This document shows positions 52,901-61,500 of a DNA stretch of 64,000 bases, piece after piece (position 1 is the first letter of the stretch; each line of letters begins with the position of its first letter). This stretch comes from Cyanophora paradoxa. Lineage: Eukaryota > Glaucocystophyceae > Cyanophorales > Cyanophoraceae. The stretch lies in NCBI GenBank assembly GCA_004431415.1, contig QPMI01000675.1, forward strand, positions 47,541 to 111,540, read 5' to 3'. A program made the translations under genes and the position numbers. The notes beneath the pieces are model-generated. The model did no database searches and was not told the DNA's origin. It saw only the letters and a program-made list of their open reading frames with translations.

Positions 52901-53993
52901 TGCCCTTGTCCTTGCCGCGCGCGGCAGAGGACTCGGCTGCAGAAGGCGCGCCCGGCGCGTCCGTGGTACGGACGGAGCAGCCAGGGCCGTCCAGCGGCGC
53001 TGGTGCCGTCGCGGGGCGGGCAGCAGCTGTGCTCGGCGCAGGCGCCGGCTGCTCGGCTGCGTCGGCAGCGAGATTTATTTGATCCCCGGAGGGATTGGTT
53101 GGGACTACGTTAGCCCCTTGACGCGCAACGCGCGCCGCGCGGGCGCGGCGGCGTGCGGCGCGCTCGGCGCGGCGGGCCGGCCGGGTTCGTTCACGCTCCT
53201 CTGGGGAGGTCCAACCCGGGTACCCGACGTCGCGCTCGAGCTCCGAGTCGGTGTCGGACGACACCGGCTCATCGTGGAGCGCGAGGCCCTCCATCGTGAC
53301 GATGGGGACCTCATGGCCCTCGTCGTCGTCGTCGCGCATCATGCGGACAAACAGCGGAGGTGCGCTCGGCGCAGGCTCCTGCCCGGTGGCTGCAGTCGCA
53401 TCGGACTGCCGGGCGGCGGGTGCCGCAAAGATAGGCCCCGGGGCAGGGTGCTGGGGCGTCGGCGCGCCCTCAGCTGCCATATAAGCCGCGGCCGTTCGAT
53501 TGGCCCGGCGACGCATCGAGCGGAAGCCTTGGCCCCGTTTAGGGTAAAAGGCTCGCAGCGTGCGGATGAAAGTATCGGCGACTGCGCGCACGGGCGCATC
53601 GTCTGGTGGCGGGTCATACCCGAAGTCGCCGGGCGGCAGGTTGTTAGCCTCCGCCACCGCAACAACGGCCCCTGCTGGCAGCAGGACGGGCTCATTGGCG
53701 GGATTTAATAGCCGCACATGCAGGCTGCCGCCCGCGGCTGGGCGCCGGTGCAGCTGGTGGGGCGCGAGTACCCCGAGCGCCGACAAGGAGTCGGGCGCCG
53801 GCCCGACGGCGAGCGTCGGAGCCTGGTCCGCAGGCGGCGCAGGGCCGTCAATCACGCAGCGGACCATCCACTCGCGCGCGTCCTTCAGGACGACAGGGCG
53901 AAGGACCCGGACAAGGAGAGGCCCCTTCGCTTGTCCGGGCAGCAAAAAGGGATCACGTGGGGGCGGAATTGCGCGTCGCGCGCGTGCAGGCAC
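49905..53993 (-). CDS. Retrotransposon reverse transcriptase-RNase H region
   Basis: A 1362-codon frame. The first ~450 residues are a Pro/Ala-rich linker from the protease. RT follows (52.7-51.75 kb): GSPVVLAPKKDGTWRFCVDY, SMIFSTVDATAGFWQL, GPAAFSRAV, and the catalytic TAYIDDITVFS. RNase H (51.75-51.3 kb) has the acidic residues in LSTDASTYAIGA, ATELECLAVVWA and VRTDHQALQW. From about 51.1 kb on, this frame turns into Arg/Pro-rich sequence with alternating sensible stretches in other frames (EVDEWHRLAVEQG, then DEDGFPVTLLDRV), so its last 400 residues are probably out of frame. It overlaps the protease frame by 109 bp, offset by -1. Confidence 0.9.
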   Translation of the reverse strand: MPARARRAIPPPRDPFLLPGQAKGPLLVRVLRPVVLKDAREWMVRCVIDGPAPPADQAPTLAVGPAPDSLSALGVLAPHQLHRRPAAGGSLHVRLLNPANEPVLLPAGAVVAVAEANNLPPGDFGYDPPPDDAPVRAVADTFIRTLRAFYPKRGQGFRSMRRRANRTAAAYMAAEGAPTPQHPAPGPIFAAPAARQSDATAATGQEPAPSAPPLFVRMMRDDDDEGHEVPIVTMEGLALHDEPVSSDTDSELERDVGYPGWTSPEERERTRPARRAERAARRRARAARVARQGANVVPTNPSGDQINLAADAAEQPAPAPSTAAARPATAPAPLDGPGCSVRTTDAPGAPSAAESSAARGKDKGKAPLRAAPPGPAPGPSHGGPPRAPPETTGTSSSEEEEWNRARAKIPECGSHPAMSTAERAELEALLKRYSCAFADSVTATEGTANLLHYEHVIRLTSRLPVFTPPRRVSPHAEAFARAEIKRLLELGLIQPSQAAYGSPVVLAPKKDGTWRFCVDYRRLNAITERDVFPLPRIDDQLDRLRGSMIFSTVDATAGFWQLPLDPASRQYTAFVVPWGHYEWRVTPFGVTNGPAAFSRAVTAILGPLLTTCVTAYIDDITVFSPSVPQHLLDLEALFRAIMPANLRLKPSKCRFGVAEVALLGHLVSAEGIRQDPAKLAFIRQYPPPANADQLRSFLGLAGYYRRFVNGFARVTHPLQRLLLRDAVWQWTEVHQAAFEALKAALLEDLVLGYPDFERPFILSTDASTYAIGAILSQSDGGSPARERPIAFISRTLAPAERNYTATELECLAVVWAIKYWRHFLLGGPQFLVRTDHQALQWLRSREATSGRLGRWSLLLQSYDFVVEYRAGRNNGGPDACSRPPLNHPVLAPGGADGSSAAPDALAGAAGHGVPQPGDLDEPLPLFAVALGAEGAADARVAVEAPPGPRLTELADEPDEAALPGPAHAPGPPRPKRRRPRRVGRRSSSRGDRPVSGASSPSRALPPRGETSSPPRGRVHAGRARRLRPSERAPTMSPSPAPSARPEPRRRTPKTSPRGPRRRPNPEPLPLGRRRPCPQPCSCRRPARRPGAAASRPPGPRCGRRLTSGTASLSSRACRRPRALRAHRRLPRPTHGAGLRWRGRPARAGPEAPREASELELDEDGFPVTLLDRVRRRLPSGPRRYEGPVAPLPRDQRPPEAPRRGKTPARPTTRATGAAARRCTPVRTIPTRGPRAAPRRRRPPRLRRPLRRQRAHLSRRLPLRRPRAATPARAAAQPRAWNGSSSRPAPSPLALSWARSETAASRACWSWSRTPGIARRRLPLTGPCPRPCATCSPRGESGCSLRRRRTRCAASCSPGTRTA

Positions 53994-55483
53994 CAGCCAG
54001 AGCTGGTGGTGTCTATCCGCCCCTCGACCATCATGATCGTGCCGATGCCCACGAGCAGGTCGGCATTGGGGCCCAGGGAGCCGTCAGGGACGACGTACAC
54101 GGCCCGCGAGACGTACACGTCACCGAAGCGCAGCACGACGTGCGCGATTTCGGCCGTGATCGTGGCGTGGTGTAGGAAGGCCCGCAGGACCTTCACGCCC
54201 GTGTACCGGGTGCCCGGGGGCATGTGGCGCTTCTCGCCAACTTCGCCCATAGCGCCGGTGTCAAAGAGGATTTGGACACGCGTGCTAGCGCCGAGAGTGC
54301 CGTCAGCATTCAGGGCGTAGACGAATCCTGGGCACTGCAGCTGCAGGCGCCGGAAATCGTGCGGGCGGCCCGAGATCCCATCGATCACATGCGCAATCGG
54401 GATAGGGGCGTTGAGGCTGCCGGGCGGCGCGCCTTCGGGGGACTCCGGGACCGCGAGGTCCGACGGGCGGTCCGGGCCGTACCCGGTGAGGTCACCAGGG
54501 TCGGCGGCGGGCGTGGGGAAGTGCAGCGACGAGCGCTGCCGGCTGTTGCTGGCGTGCAACGCCGCGGACCGACTCTGCGGGGCTGCAGAGGTTTTCCGGT
54601 CCGGCCCGTCCGTGAGGGGCTGCGGCTCCCTGGTCGCAGCCGCCAGGACGCTTTCGGCGATGGACCGCGGCTGCAGTGCAGCGCGCGTCGCGAAGTCGTC
54701 CTCGCCGTCATCGTCCCCGTAGACACGGAGGACGGCGCGGGCGCCAGGACGGCAGCGGCCCTCGGCCTGGCGCGCCTGGGCCTGCCCAATCAGCCGGAGC
54801 AGCTCGGATTCGATCCGATCGAACTGTTCCAAGCTGGGAACGGCCGCAGCCCAAATCGTCGCGGCGACGTTGAGGGCCGCCCACGAGGCGCCGCTGGGCA
54901 GCGTCGTGCCCGGAAGATTGTGACCGGCGGCGGTCGCAATCTCGTCCAGGACTTCGGACAGAAGCGGCGGGCTTGCTTCGTTGCCAGCCTCGAGCAGGAG
55001 GCGCAAGCGAGCGCGCCAGTTTTTGGCGGCTTGGTAGTGGGCTGCACCGGCGCTGTCGCCGGGCGCCGGCGCGCCGGGGCCAGCAGGGGCGGTCACGCCC
55101 GGCATCGGCGGCCCGTACATCATGCCCGGCGGCCAATAGTAGCCGCCGCCTCCGGGCATCTGAGGCATCAGGGCCGGTGGCGGCCCGCCCCAGGTGGGCC
55201 GCGGCGGCGGCGGGCCCATGGGGAATGGCGGGTACGCCGCGGCGTCAGCCGGCGGGACACCGCTGGGTGCAACGCGAGCCCGCTTGTTGCGGCGCTCGGC
55301 TTCGGCTAGGAGGCGGGCGCGCGTCTCCTCCGGCGTGGGCGCCGGTGCGGGCGCGTCCTCGAGCTCGAGGCCGTGCTCACGCGCGACGGCAGCGAACGCT
55401 GCGTCATCGAGGCCGGCGAAGTCGTCGGCGTCGCTCGCCGCAGGCGCGGTCGAAGCGGTCACCGTGACGCGGTTGCCGTGCAT
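53885..55483 (-). CDS. Retrotransposon aspartic protease frame with Pro-rich N-terminus
   Basis: The ATG at 55483 overlaps the stop of the preceding frame as TGATG. The first ~130 residues are acidic and then Pro/Gly/Met-rich. A helical segment follows (NWRARLRLLLEAGNEASPPL), then Ser/Arg-rich sequence. The C-terminal part has the retropepsin-like site VQILFDTGAMGEVG, a later hydrophobic-Gly segment (NADLLVGIGTIMMVEG) and flanking beta-rich sequence. It ends where the RT frame begins, offset by -1. The DTGA site supports an aspartic protease; no second catalytic Asp is present, as expected for a dimeric retropepsin. Confidence 0.75.
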   Translation of the reverse strand: MHGNRVTVTASTAPAASDADDFAGLDDAAFAAVAREHGLELEDAPAPAPTPEETRARLLAEAERRNKRARVAPSGVPPADAAAYPPFPMGPPPPRPTWGGPPPALMPQMPGGGGYYWPPGMMYGPPMPGVTAPAGPGAPAPGDSAGAAHYQAAKNWRARLRLLLEAGNEASPPLLSEVLDEIATAAGHNLPGTTLPSGASWAALNVAATIWAAAVPSLEQFDRIESELLRLIGQAQARQAEGRCRPGARAVLRVYGDDDGEDDFATRAALQPRSIAESVLAAATREPQPLTDGPDRKTSAAPQSRSAALHASNSRQRSSLHFPTPAADPGDLTGYGPDRPSDLAVPESPEGAPPGSLNAPIPIAHVIDGISGRPHDFRRLQLQCPGFVYALNADGTLGASTRVQILFDTGAMGEVGEKRHMPPGTRYTGVKVLRAFLHHATITAEIAHVVLRFGDVYVSRAVYVVPDGSLGPNADLLVGIGTIMMVEGRIDTTSSGWCLHARDAQFRPHVIPFCCPDKRRGLSLSGSFALSS

Positions 55484-56685
55484 CACGCGCCGGTCCGGTG
55501 AGTGCCTTCACGGGCACGGCCACCGCGCGCACGGTCGGCGGGGGACCGGGAGGAGGACTCGCGCGGCGGGGCCGAGCGAGCCTCGCGGCGCTCGGCTTCC
55601 GGGTGCTGCCGCTTCGCGCCTTGCGGCGTGCGGGACGCACGGCGCCGTTCAGGCACCGGCGAGCGGGAGGCGCGGGGAGCGGGGCTCGGCTCGCGCGACC
55701 CGGAGCCCGTTGTGCCCGAGGCAGAGGACGCTTCGTCCTTTGCCTTCTTGGGCGTCGAGTCACCCCGGACCTGGGCCCGCAGGGTCTTCGGGATGACCTC
55801 GGGGCGGCGCCCGCTCCAGTGCATGAGGAGGGCAGCCGACATCCGGTAATGGAACGGCGTGACCGCCATTACCGTGGTGCCCAGGTCGGGCGCATCCGCA
55901 GGTGCGGGGAAGGGCGCATCCGGCTTAGCGACCGTGTCGAAAGCCGGCGCCGGCCAAAGGTCGGAGACCAAGAGGCGCGGCGGGCGTGCGCTCGTCATGA
56001 TGGGCCAGAGGACATCATTGATCTTCTGAACCCAGCTCAGGAGAGCCCGCGAGGTGGCTTCCTGGCCGTGGAGCATGTGATCCTCGCCAGCATGCGAGAG
56101 ATGCCGGGCGGCCCACGTGTCACGGTCGACGTGACAGAACTCGCGCATGCCGTGCGCGGTGGTACGGGCGGGCAGGATGCGCTCAAGGAGGCGAACATCC
56201 AAGCAGCCGACAGTGTCCTCATGCTTTGCGAGCAGTGCGCGAAGCTGAGTCGTCGCGGGCAAACCCCAGATCTGCAGCATCGCGTCTGCGAGCTGCTTCT
56301 TCGACGCCGGCGCATTGTCGAGCCACGATGTGGCGACAGCGGTCGGGCGGGGAAGGTCTGGCATGGAGAACCAGAACAGGGTCGCCAGCGGAAGCTGGGA
56401 GGCCAGAACGAGGGCCGCGTACTCGTCGACAATGTCCGTAGGGACTTTGTCTTTGACGGTGTGGTAGACAGCGTAAAGCTCGTCACCATCGACCGTGCGC
56501 ATGTGGCTACCGCGCTTGTCAGCGCTCAGAGTATTGCGGTCACCGCGATAGCAGATATCCCGCAAGAACTCATAGGCCGCGGTCGGCCCCACGACGTGCA
56601 TCTGCACGTTGTACCCTGCCACCGGCGCCGGGCGCCGGGGCTCAGGCAGCTCGTGGCCGAGGATCCAGCCGGCCAAGTGGTTCAC
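55483..56685 (-). CDS. Unrecognised retrotransposon frame upstream of protease
   Basis: About 400 residues with globular composition (GPTAAYEFLRDICYRGD, LYAVYHTVKDKVPTDIVDEY, LATLFWFSMPDLPRP, MREFCHVDRDTWAARHLSHA), then a Ser/Arg/Pro-rich basic tail ending HRTGA. No catalytic motif is recognised. The frame clearly continues upstream (TENGATWAPLPTREFVASLL) and is joined there to the preceding frame by a -1 shift near 56.8 kb. It may be a gag-like or capsid-associated domain; that is a guess. Confidence 0.5.
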   Translation of the reverse strand: MNHLAGWILGHELPEPRRPAPVAGYNVQMHVVGPTAAYEFLRDICYRGDRNTLSADKRGSHMRTVDGDELYAVYHTVKDKVPTDIVDEYAALVLASQLPLATLFWFSMPDLPRPTAVATSWLDNAPASKKQLADAMLQIWGLPATTQLRALLAKHEDTVGCLDVRLLERILPARTTAHGMREFCHVDRDTWAARHLSHAGEDHMLHGQEATSRALLSWVQKINDVLWPIMTSARPPRLLVSDLWPAPAFDTVAKPDAPFPAPADAPDLGTTVMAVTPFHYRMSAALLMHWSGRRPEVIPKTLRAQVRGDSTPKKAKDEASSASGTTGSGSREPSPAPRASRSPVPERRRASRTPQGAKRQHPEAERREARSAPPRESSSRSPADRARGGRAREGTHRTGA

Positions 56686-58480
56686 ATACCCCGCAAGCAG
56701 GGATGCGACGAACTCACGAGTCGGCAGCGGTGCCCACGTGGCGCCGTTCTCGGTGACGATGGGCAGACGAGCGGGTGCATCCGCGTCCCCTTGTGCATCG
56801 GGTTCACCGGCGGCCGGCTGGACTCGTACCCCAGCGTAAAGACGCGGGGCGGCAAGCGGTCGAGCTGGCGACGCGCCTCCGCCTCGGAGGGGTACTGCAT
56901 CGCGACGTGGGCGGGGCCCAGCGTGACGCGGATGGCGTTCTTCCCGGCGGCGTCGCCGAGGACGTCGAGGGCGTTCGCATCGAGCTCAGCCGCGAAGGCA
57001 CGCTCGGAGCTTAGGACCGGCTCGCCGGGGACGAGCATGCGCACGCGCGAGTCGGCTTGCGCGACTACGCGGATGCCGAACTTGCGGCCGAAGCGCGGGT
57101 CCTTGAACGCGACCACGCGACTGCGCGGTGGTGCACGGTTCGGCCCCGCGTGGGGGTTGAACTGGTGCGGCCGGTGCAGGTACGCGTAGGACATGCGACA
57201 CGTGTGGTGCATGACCGTGTTCAGCGTGGCGTACGCCTTCGTGATCGGCCCGTCCTCACGGAGCGGGAGAGCGGGCTCCGAGGAGACCCACTTAGTGATG
57301 TGCTCATCGAGCCCCATCATCGCGAGCACGTAGGGCAGGCCCTGGACGTCCGCACCCTCGAGGGTGGTCGGAGTCGGCGGGACCGGCGGCCCGTAGAGCA
57401 AAATCGCGGCAGGGATGCCGCGGTTATGCCCTTCGACGTTTCCAAGGACCGTCGAGGCGAGGCTGTGCAGAGCAGCATCGGCGTCGAGCGCGTCCGGGTG
57501 GAAGCGCGTTTGCAGGTGTGTGCCCGGGTTAAACACGGGGCCGCAGTCCCGTGGCCCGTTCTCGCCGTACATGAGAGTACGGAGGCGGGGGATTGCGCCC
57601 CAGGGCTGCTGCTCGGGCAACGTGTTGGTTGCGGAGCCGCCCCGAGCGGGTCCGGGAGCAGCACGCAGTACTTTTCGCAGTACCGCAGGCGCTCGAGCGT
57701 GCCGTCGTACCAAGTGCGCGAGCCCGGAGGGGCTTGCGGGTCCGGAGCCGGGGGCTCGGAGGGACCGGCGGCAGCGGCGCTCGAGGCGGAGGCGGCGGCT
57801 GTGGCCTCGACCATGGGCGTGTCGCCCGCGGCGTCGCGCTCGTTCGCGCGAACGGCGCCGGCCCAGTCGTCGATCCACCGCACGAACGGCAGAGAGCGGA
57901 TGACGACTTCCGCGCCCTCGACGGGGAAGTCGATTTCGCCCAGGGTCCAAGAGGCCCCTTCGACGGCGTTGTCGTACAGCCGAACCTCCTGGCTCAGCCA
58001 GGAGTCCGCGTCCATCTTTGCGGCGGCCCGCTGAACAACTTCGGAGATGTTCAGGTCCGGGGGGTACATGGAGGCGAGCTCGCAGACGAGACCCTCGCAA
58101 CCCGGGTGCAGCGCGCGGACGCGCCCGTAGAAGAAGCGAACTTCTTCGGGCAGCTGTTGTTCCGAGTACGGAACAAAGGGCACGGTTCCCGGACCAGTGC
58201 GTCCGCTGAACCAGCACGACATCAGCCAGCGTGCGTGGGCAGGCACGGGCTCGACGACATCAAGACCGGGCCCCGTGTTTTGGGACGCGCGCCAGCGGTC
58301 ATTGACGTAGTATCCCGGCAGGCGGGAGACGTGGAACTCAAAGCGGTCCAGGAAAACCGCGTCCCAGTGGGAACAGGTCCACCGGTCCGGCTCCGTCGGG
58401 AGCTCAGGGCGCGGGGTCAAGAGACCCGAGTTCCAGGCTGCAAGTTCGAACGACGCAACCGCGCGCCGTAGGAACCGCAC
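56682..58480 (-). CDS. Unrecognised retrotransposon frames, middle block
   Basis: Two overlapping frames. The first (58480 to about 57.66 kb) reads FEFHVSRLPGYYVNDRWRAS, PEEVRFFYGRVRALHPGCEG and VVIRSLPFVRWIDDW. The second (about 57.65 kb down to 56.78 kb) reads LRTLMYGENGPRDCG, YVLAMMGLDEHITKW and FKDPRFGRKFGIRVV. The handover is a -1 shift. Both look like folded protein rather than low complexity. I recognise no family. Confidence 0.45.
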
Positions 58481-58505
58481 GTTGGCGGGTGCCGCTGGGG
58501 CACGC

Positions 58506-59383
58506 TCAGCTCAAGTCGCTCCCACGCCTCGCGCGAGGCGTCTGCGTGGAAGTGGCTAAACCGGCGCCACGGGGGCTGCGCGGTTTCTGCTGCGAGCCAG
58601 CCCTGGAGTTCGGGGTGGGCTCGATTTGCAGCAGGAGCGGGTTCTGGGCCTGCGTGAGGCCACTGTTCGCGAGCCACATGTGCTCGACCGACGTCGACCA
58701 GTTGGACGACGGGGCGGGGCAACCGACGAGCTCAAAGAGCTTTGCGTCGATGCCGCCTCGGACGAAGAGCGCGTGCCACATGTGCTCACGGGCGTCGGCA
58801 TCGATACCCGCATGCTCATCGGATTCCATGGCGTCTGGAGGCGGCGTGGCAGCGCCACCCTCGCCCTCATCCGACGAGCCGGAGCCCGGGTCCGAACTGC
58901 CGCTGGCGGCGGCGCGGTCGCCGGGCGGGCGAGCAGGGGCACCGCGGCGGGCGCGCGAGCCGCCTCGTCCACGGCCCTCGGTGGTGCCGGCGGCTGCCGC
59001 AGTCGGCTTGCCGCGGCCACGGCGCGTGGTGGCGACTGTTCGGGCCAACGCATCGCACGAAGCGATGATTTCGTTATGCTTGTCCACACCGAACTGTTGG
59101 TGTGGGGGCCCTTATAGCGCCGGCGCACTTCGCCGTAGACCAACCGCATGCGGTGGGCCGGCTTATCAAGGAGCGTGGTGGCGTAAACGCCGGACTGCGA
59201 CATGCAGTAGCAGACCCAGACGAACACACACCACGTGAATTCGCCATTGCGAGCGGCGGAATCCATTTCTCCTTGCAGCGCTTTCATGAGCCACAGGAAC
59301 TCGGGGCTCGAGCGGCGCTCGTTCTTCACCAGGTCCGGCGGACCAAGGCGCGGGACGGCGCGGGAGGCGAGCAGGTCGAGCAC
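58506..59383 (-). CDS. Unrecognised retrotransposon frames
   Basis: The frame from 59383 reads SSPEFLWLMKALQGEMDSA and TWCVFVWVCYCMSQSGVYA, then hands over by a -1 shift near 59.09 kb to DKHNEIIASCDALARTVATT. A Ser/Gly/Glu-rich linker follows, then HMWHALFVRGGIDAKLFELV. Further -1 shifts lead into the next block (ASREAWERLELSVPQRH). Function not recognised. Confidence 0.4.
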
Positions 59384-59459
59384 GTCGACCTCGCGATGGT
59401 TATCGCGGCGGGCACCGGATAACGGCGATCGAGGAACGCCTCGATGCTAGGCCCGCGCA

Positions 59460-60316
59460 TCAGGGGGTCGGCGTCCGGGTGGTGCCGGAACCGGAGCCCT
59501 CGTCGGGACCGACGGGGCGGTCCACAACGACGGTGGGGGCAGCGCGGTACGTGCCAATCCCCAGGAGCCAGTCAGAGAACAGCAGAGAGCTGAACTCGTC
59601 GGGGCGCCGCGGGTCAATGAGCCGGGCCATGCGCTGCACGGCGACGCGCTCGGGCACGTAGACAACGCGCCACTTGTCCAAATCGGAGCCGTGCTGGACG
59701 AGCTCGGAAAGGTTGACGAGCGGGGGCTCGCCCCGCACGCAGCGGGCGCGGCGCTCGGCTGTGTGGCCAGGACGCGAGCGGCGACGGTGCCCTCGGAGCT
59801 CTTGTCGAAGCAAGCAGCGCCGGCGACCTCACGCAGCCTTGCGGCATACGTTTGGTACTGAGTGACGGGCGGAGCCACGTCGTGAGGGGTGATCCACTCA
59901 AAGAGGCTGTTCTTGCCAAATCCCAGAGCCCCGGAACGACCGTGAGGGTGCGGAAACGGATTATGGCCAGCAGCAACTGCACGCAGTATGCGTGGAAGTC
60001 GCAGTCCTCGTGGAGGATCTCGCGGGCTGCGGCGAGTGCCGAGCGCATCGCGTGATAGCCCGTCAGGGCCGGCGAGACCGGGTATCGGGCGTCTCGTCCC
60101 AGTCCCGCGGGTCAAACGCCACGTCATACCCGTTGGCACTCTCAGCCAGGATGCGGGCCACTGCAAGCCCGGCTGGGCGAGCAGGTACGCGGACGCGACG
60201 AGAAGGGACAAGATCGGCGAGCGATCAGAGTCGCTAAGCCAACTCGCCTCAGATGCGAGGTCCAGCATGCCGACTTCGGGGCATGCTGCTCCCAAGCGGC
60301 GAGCAGATCGTCCCAC
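59460..60316 (-). CDS. Unrecognised retrotransposon frames
   Basis: Three consecutive frames contribute: ILHEDCDFHAYCVQLLLAII, then KNSLFEWITPHDVAPPVTQY, then VNLSELVQHGSDLDKWRVVY and FSSLLFSDWLLGIGTYRAA. Each handover is a -1 shift. The segments look globular. Function not recognised. Confidence 0.4.
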
Positions 60317-60588
60317 GCGCGCGGCGACGCGGTGTCGAACTCGAAGGCGAGATCGGGCCAGACGACTTCGGAGTCGTCAGGCGGGGGACCGACCCCGGAG
60401 CACGAGCCCGGGTCCTCGGGTGGGCGAACGCCGCGCGCAGAATTGCACGCATAGCGCGGCCGGAATCCGGGCCCTCATGCAGGCGGTGGTCCGTGCGGGC
60501 GACCACGGCCGCAGTCTCGATCACGCAAGCGAGGTTGTTAACCTCGGTGCGCTGAGTCAAGCGACCCAGGAGGAGACGGTCCGCGCGT

Positions 60589-61500
60589 TCAGTCCGCAGG
60601 CGCCCAGGAAGCGATCGGCAACGATGCCGATCGTACCTCGCCGGCAAGTTTGCGCACAAGCGGGATTTGCTTATGCCCCTCCATGCCGTTGGTGAAGAGG
60701 AGCCCGACGGCCCTCGACAGCGCGCGAGGCTCCGAGGCCAGCAGCGCGTACCACTTAGAGAGTGGCATGAGCAGGGGGGCAATGCGGCGGACAATGAAGC
60801 GGCTGCCCTCGCGTTGCGAGTCAACGAGCACGCTCTCGGTGTGGTCGCCGGGCATGTACCGCAGCCCGGTGGGCGCGGACATTGGCTTTTTCTCGACGTA
60901 TTCGAGACCCGAGCCCTTGCCGCAGGGATCCAGGGGGTCGGACTCCGAGCGGACGCTCAGTCCGTCGGCGTCGGTCTCGCCGATTTCCGAGTCCCCTGAG
61001 CCATCGTCGCATGCCGGGCTGGCAAAGCGCAGGGCGGCCTCGAACTCGGTCTCACGCGCGGCGTCGTCAAGGGCGCCGGCAGCGAGGGTCGAGGCGGCCG
61101 CGTCGAAGGCGGCCTGGTCACGCGCCCGGGCGCGGTGACGCTGGCGTCGGCCGGCTGCGCACGGCGGCGACGGGACGCTGAGGTCCATGTCCGTCTCAGT
61201 GCCCACGGCATCACGAGGACGGACTTGATCGACGGTCGCCGGTTGGGGCGCCCGGCCGGGCTGCTGCCTGCCGAGGAGGAGCTCGCGGCACGCGCGGCTC
61301 GTGCAGGGCTTGCTGCTGCGACTGAACAGCAGATGCTGGAAGAATTCAGCCATGTGGGCAGCGCCCGGGTTCGGCGGCTCGGAGCGCGGCGGATCGCCTC
61401 CGGCGCGAACTTGGTTGAACCGGGGCCGGGCCCGCGGTTCTGCTCGGGGCCATAGCCGCGGCCGCGGCCGCTCTGGGCGTTGCCCTGGGCGGAGGGGCAA
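60589..61500 (-). CDS. Unrecognised retrotransposon frame after the CCHC knuckle
   Basis: The C-terminal two thirds look coding: an acidic stretch (DDGSGDSEIGETDADG), then PTGLRYMPGDHTESVLVD, SRFIVRRIAPLLMPLSKWYA and LFTNGMEGHKQIPLVRKLAG. The N-terminal third is Arg/Pro-rich and probably in the wrong frame. No family recognised. Confidence 0.4.
   Translation of the reverse strand: MPLRPGQRPERPRPRLWPRAEPRARPRFNQVRAGGDPPRSEPPNPGAAHMAEFFQHLLFSRSSKPCTSRACRELLLGRQQPGRAPQPATVDQVRPRDAVGTETDMDLSVPSPPCAAGRRQRHRARARDQAAFDAAASTLAAGALDDAARETEFEAALRFASPACDDGSGDSEIGETDADGLSVRSESDPLDPCGKGSGLEYVEKKPMSAPTGLRYMPGDHTESVLVDSQREGSRFIVRRIAPLLMPLSKWYALLASEPRALSRAVGLLFTNGMEGHKQIPLVRKLAGEVRSASLPIASWAPAD

Noticed and set aside
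55483-61340. Second retrotransposon nested inside the first
   Set aside because: No internal LTR pair, second RT or extra target duplication was seen, and all segments read in the same direction. A very degenerate insertion cannot be fully excluded.
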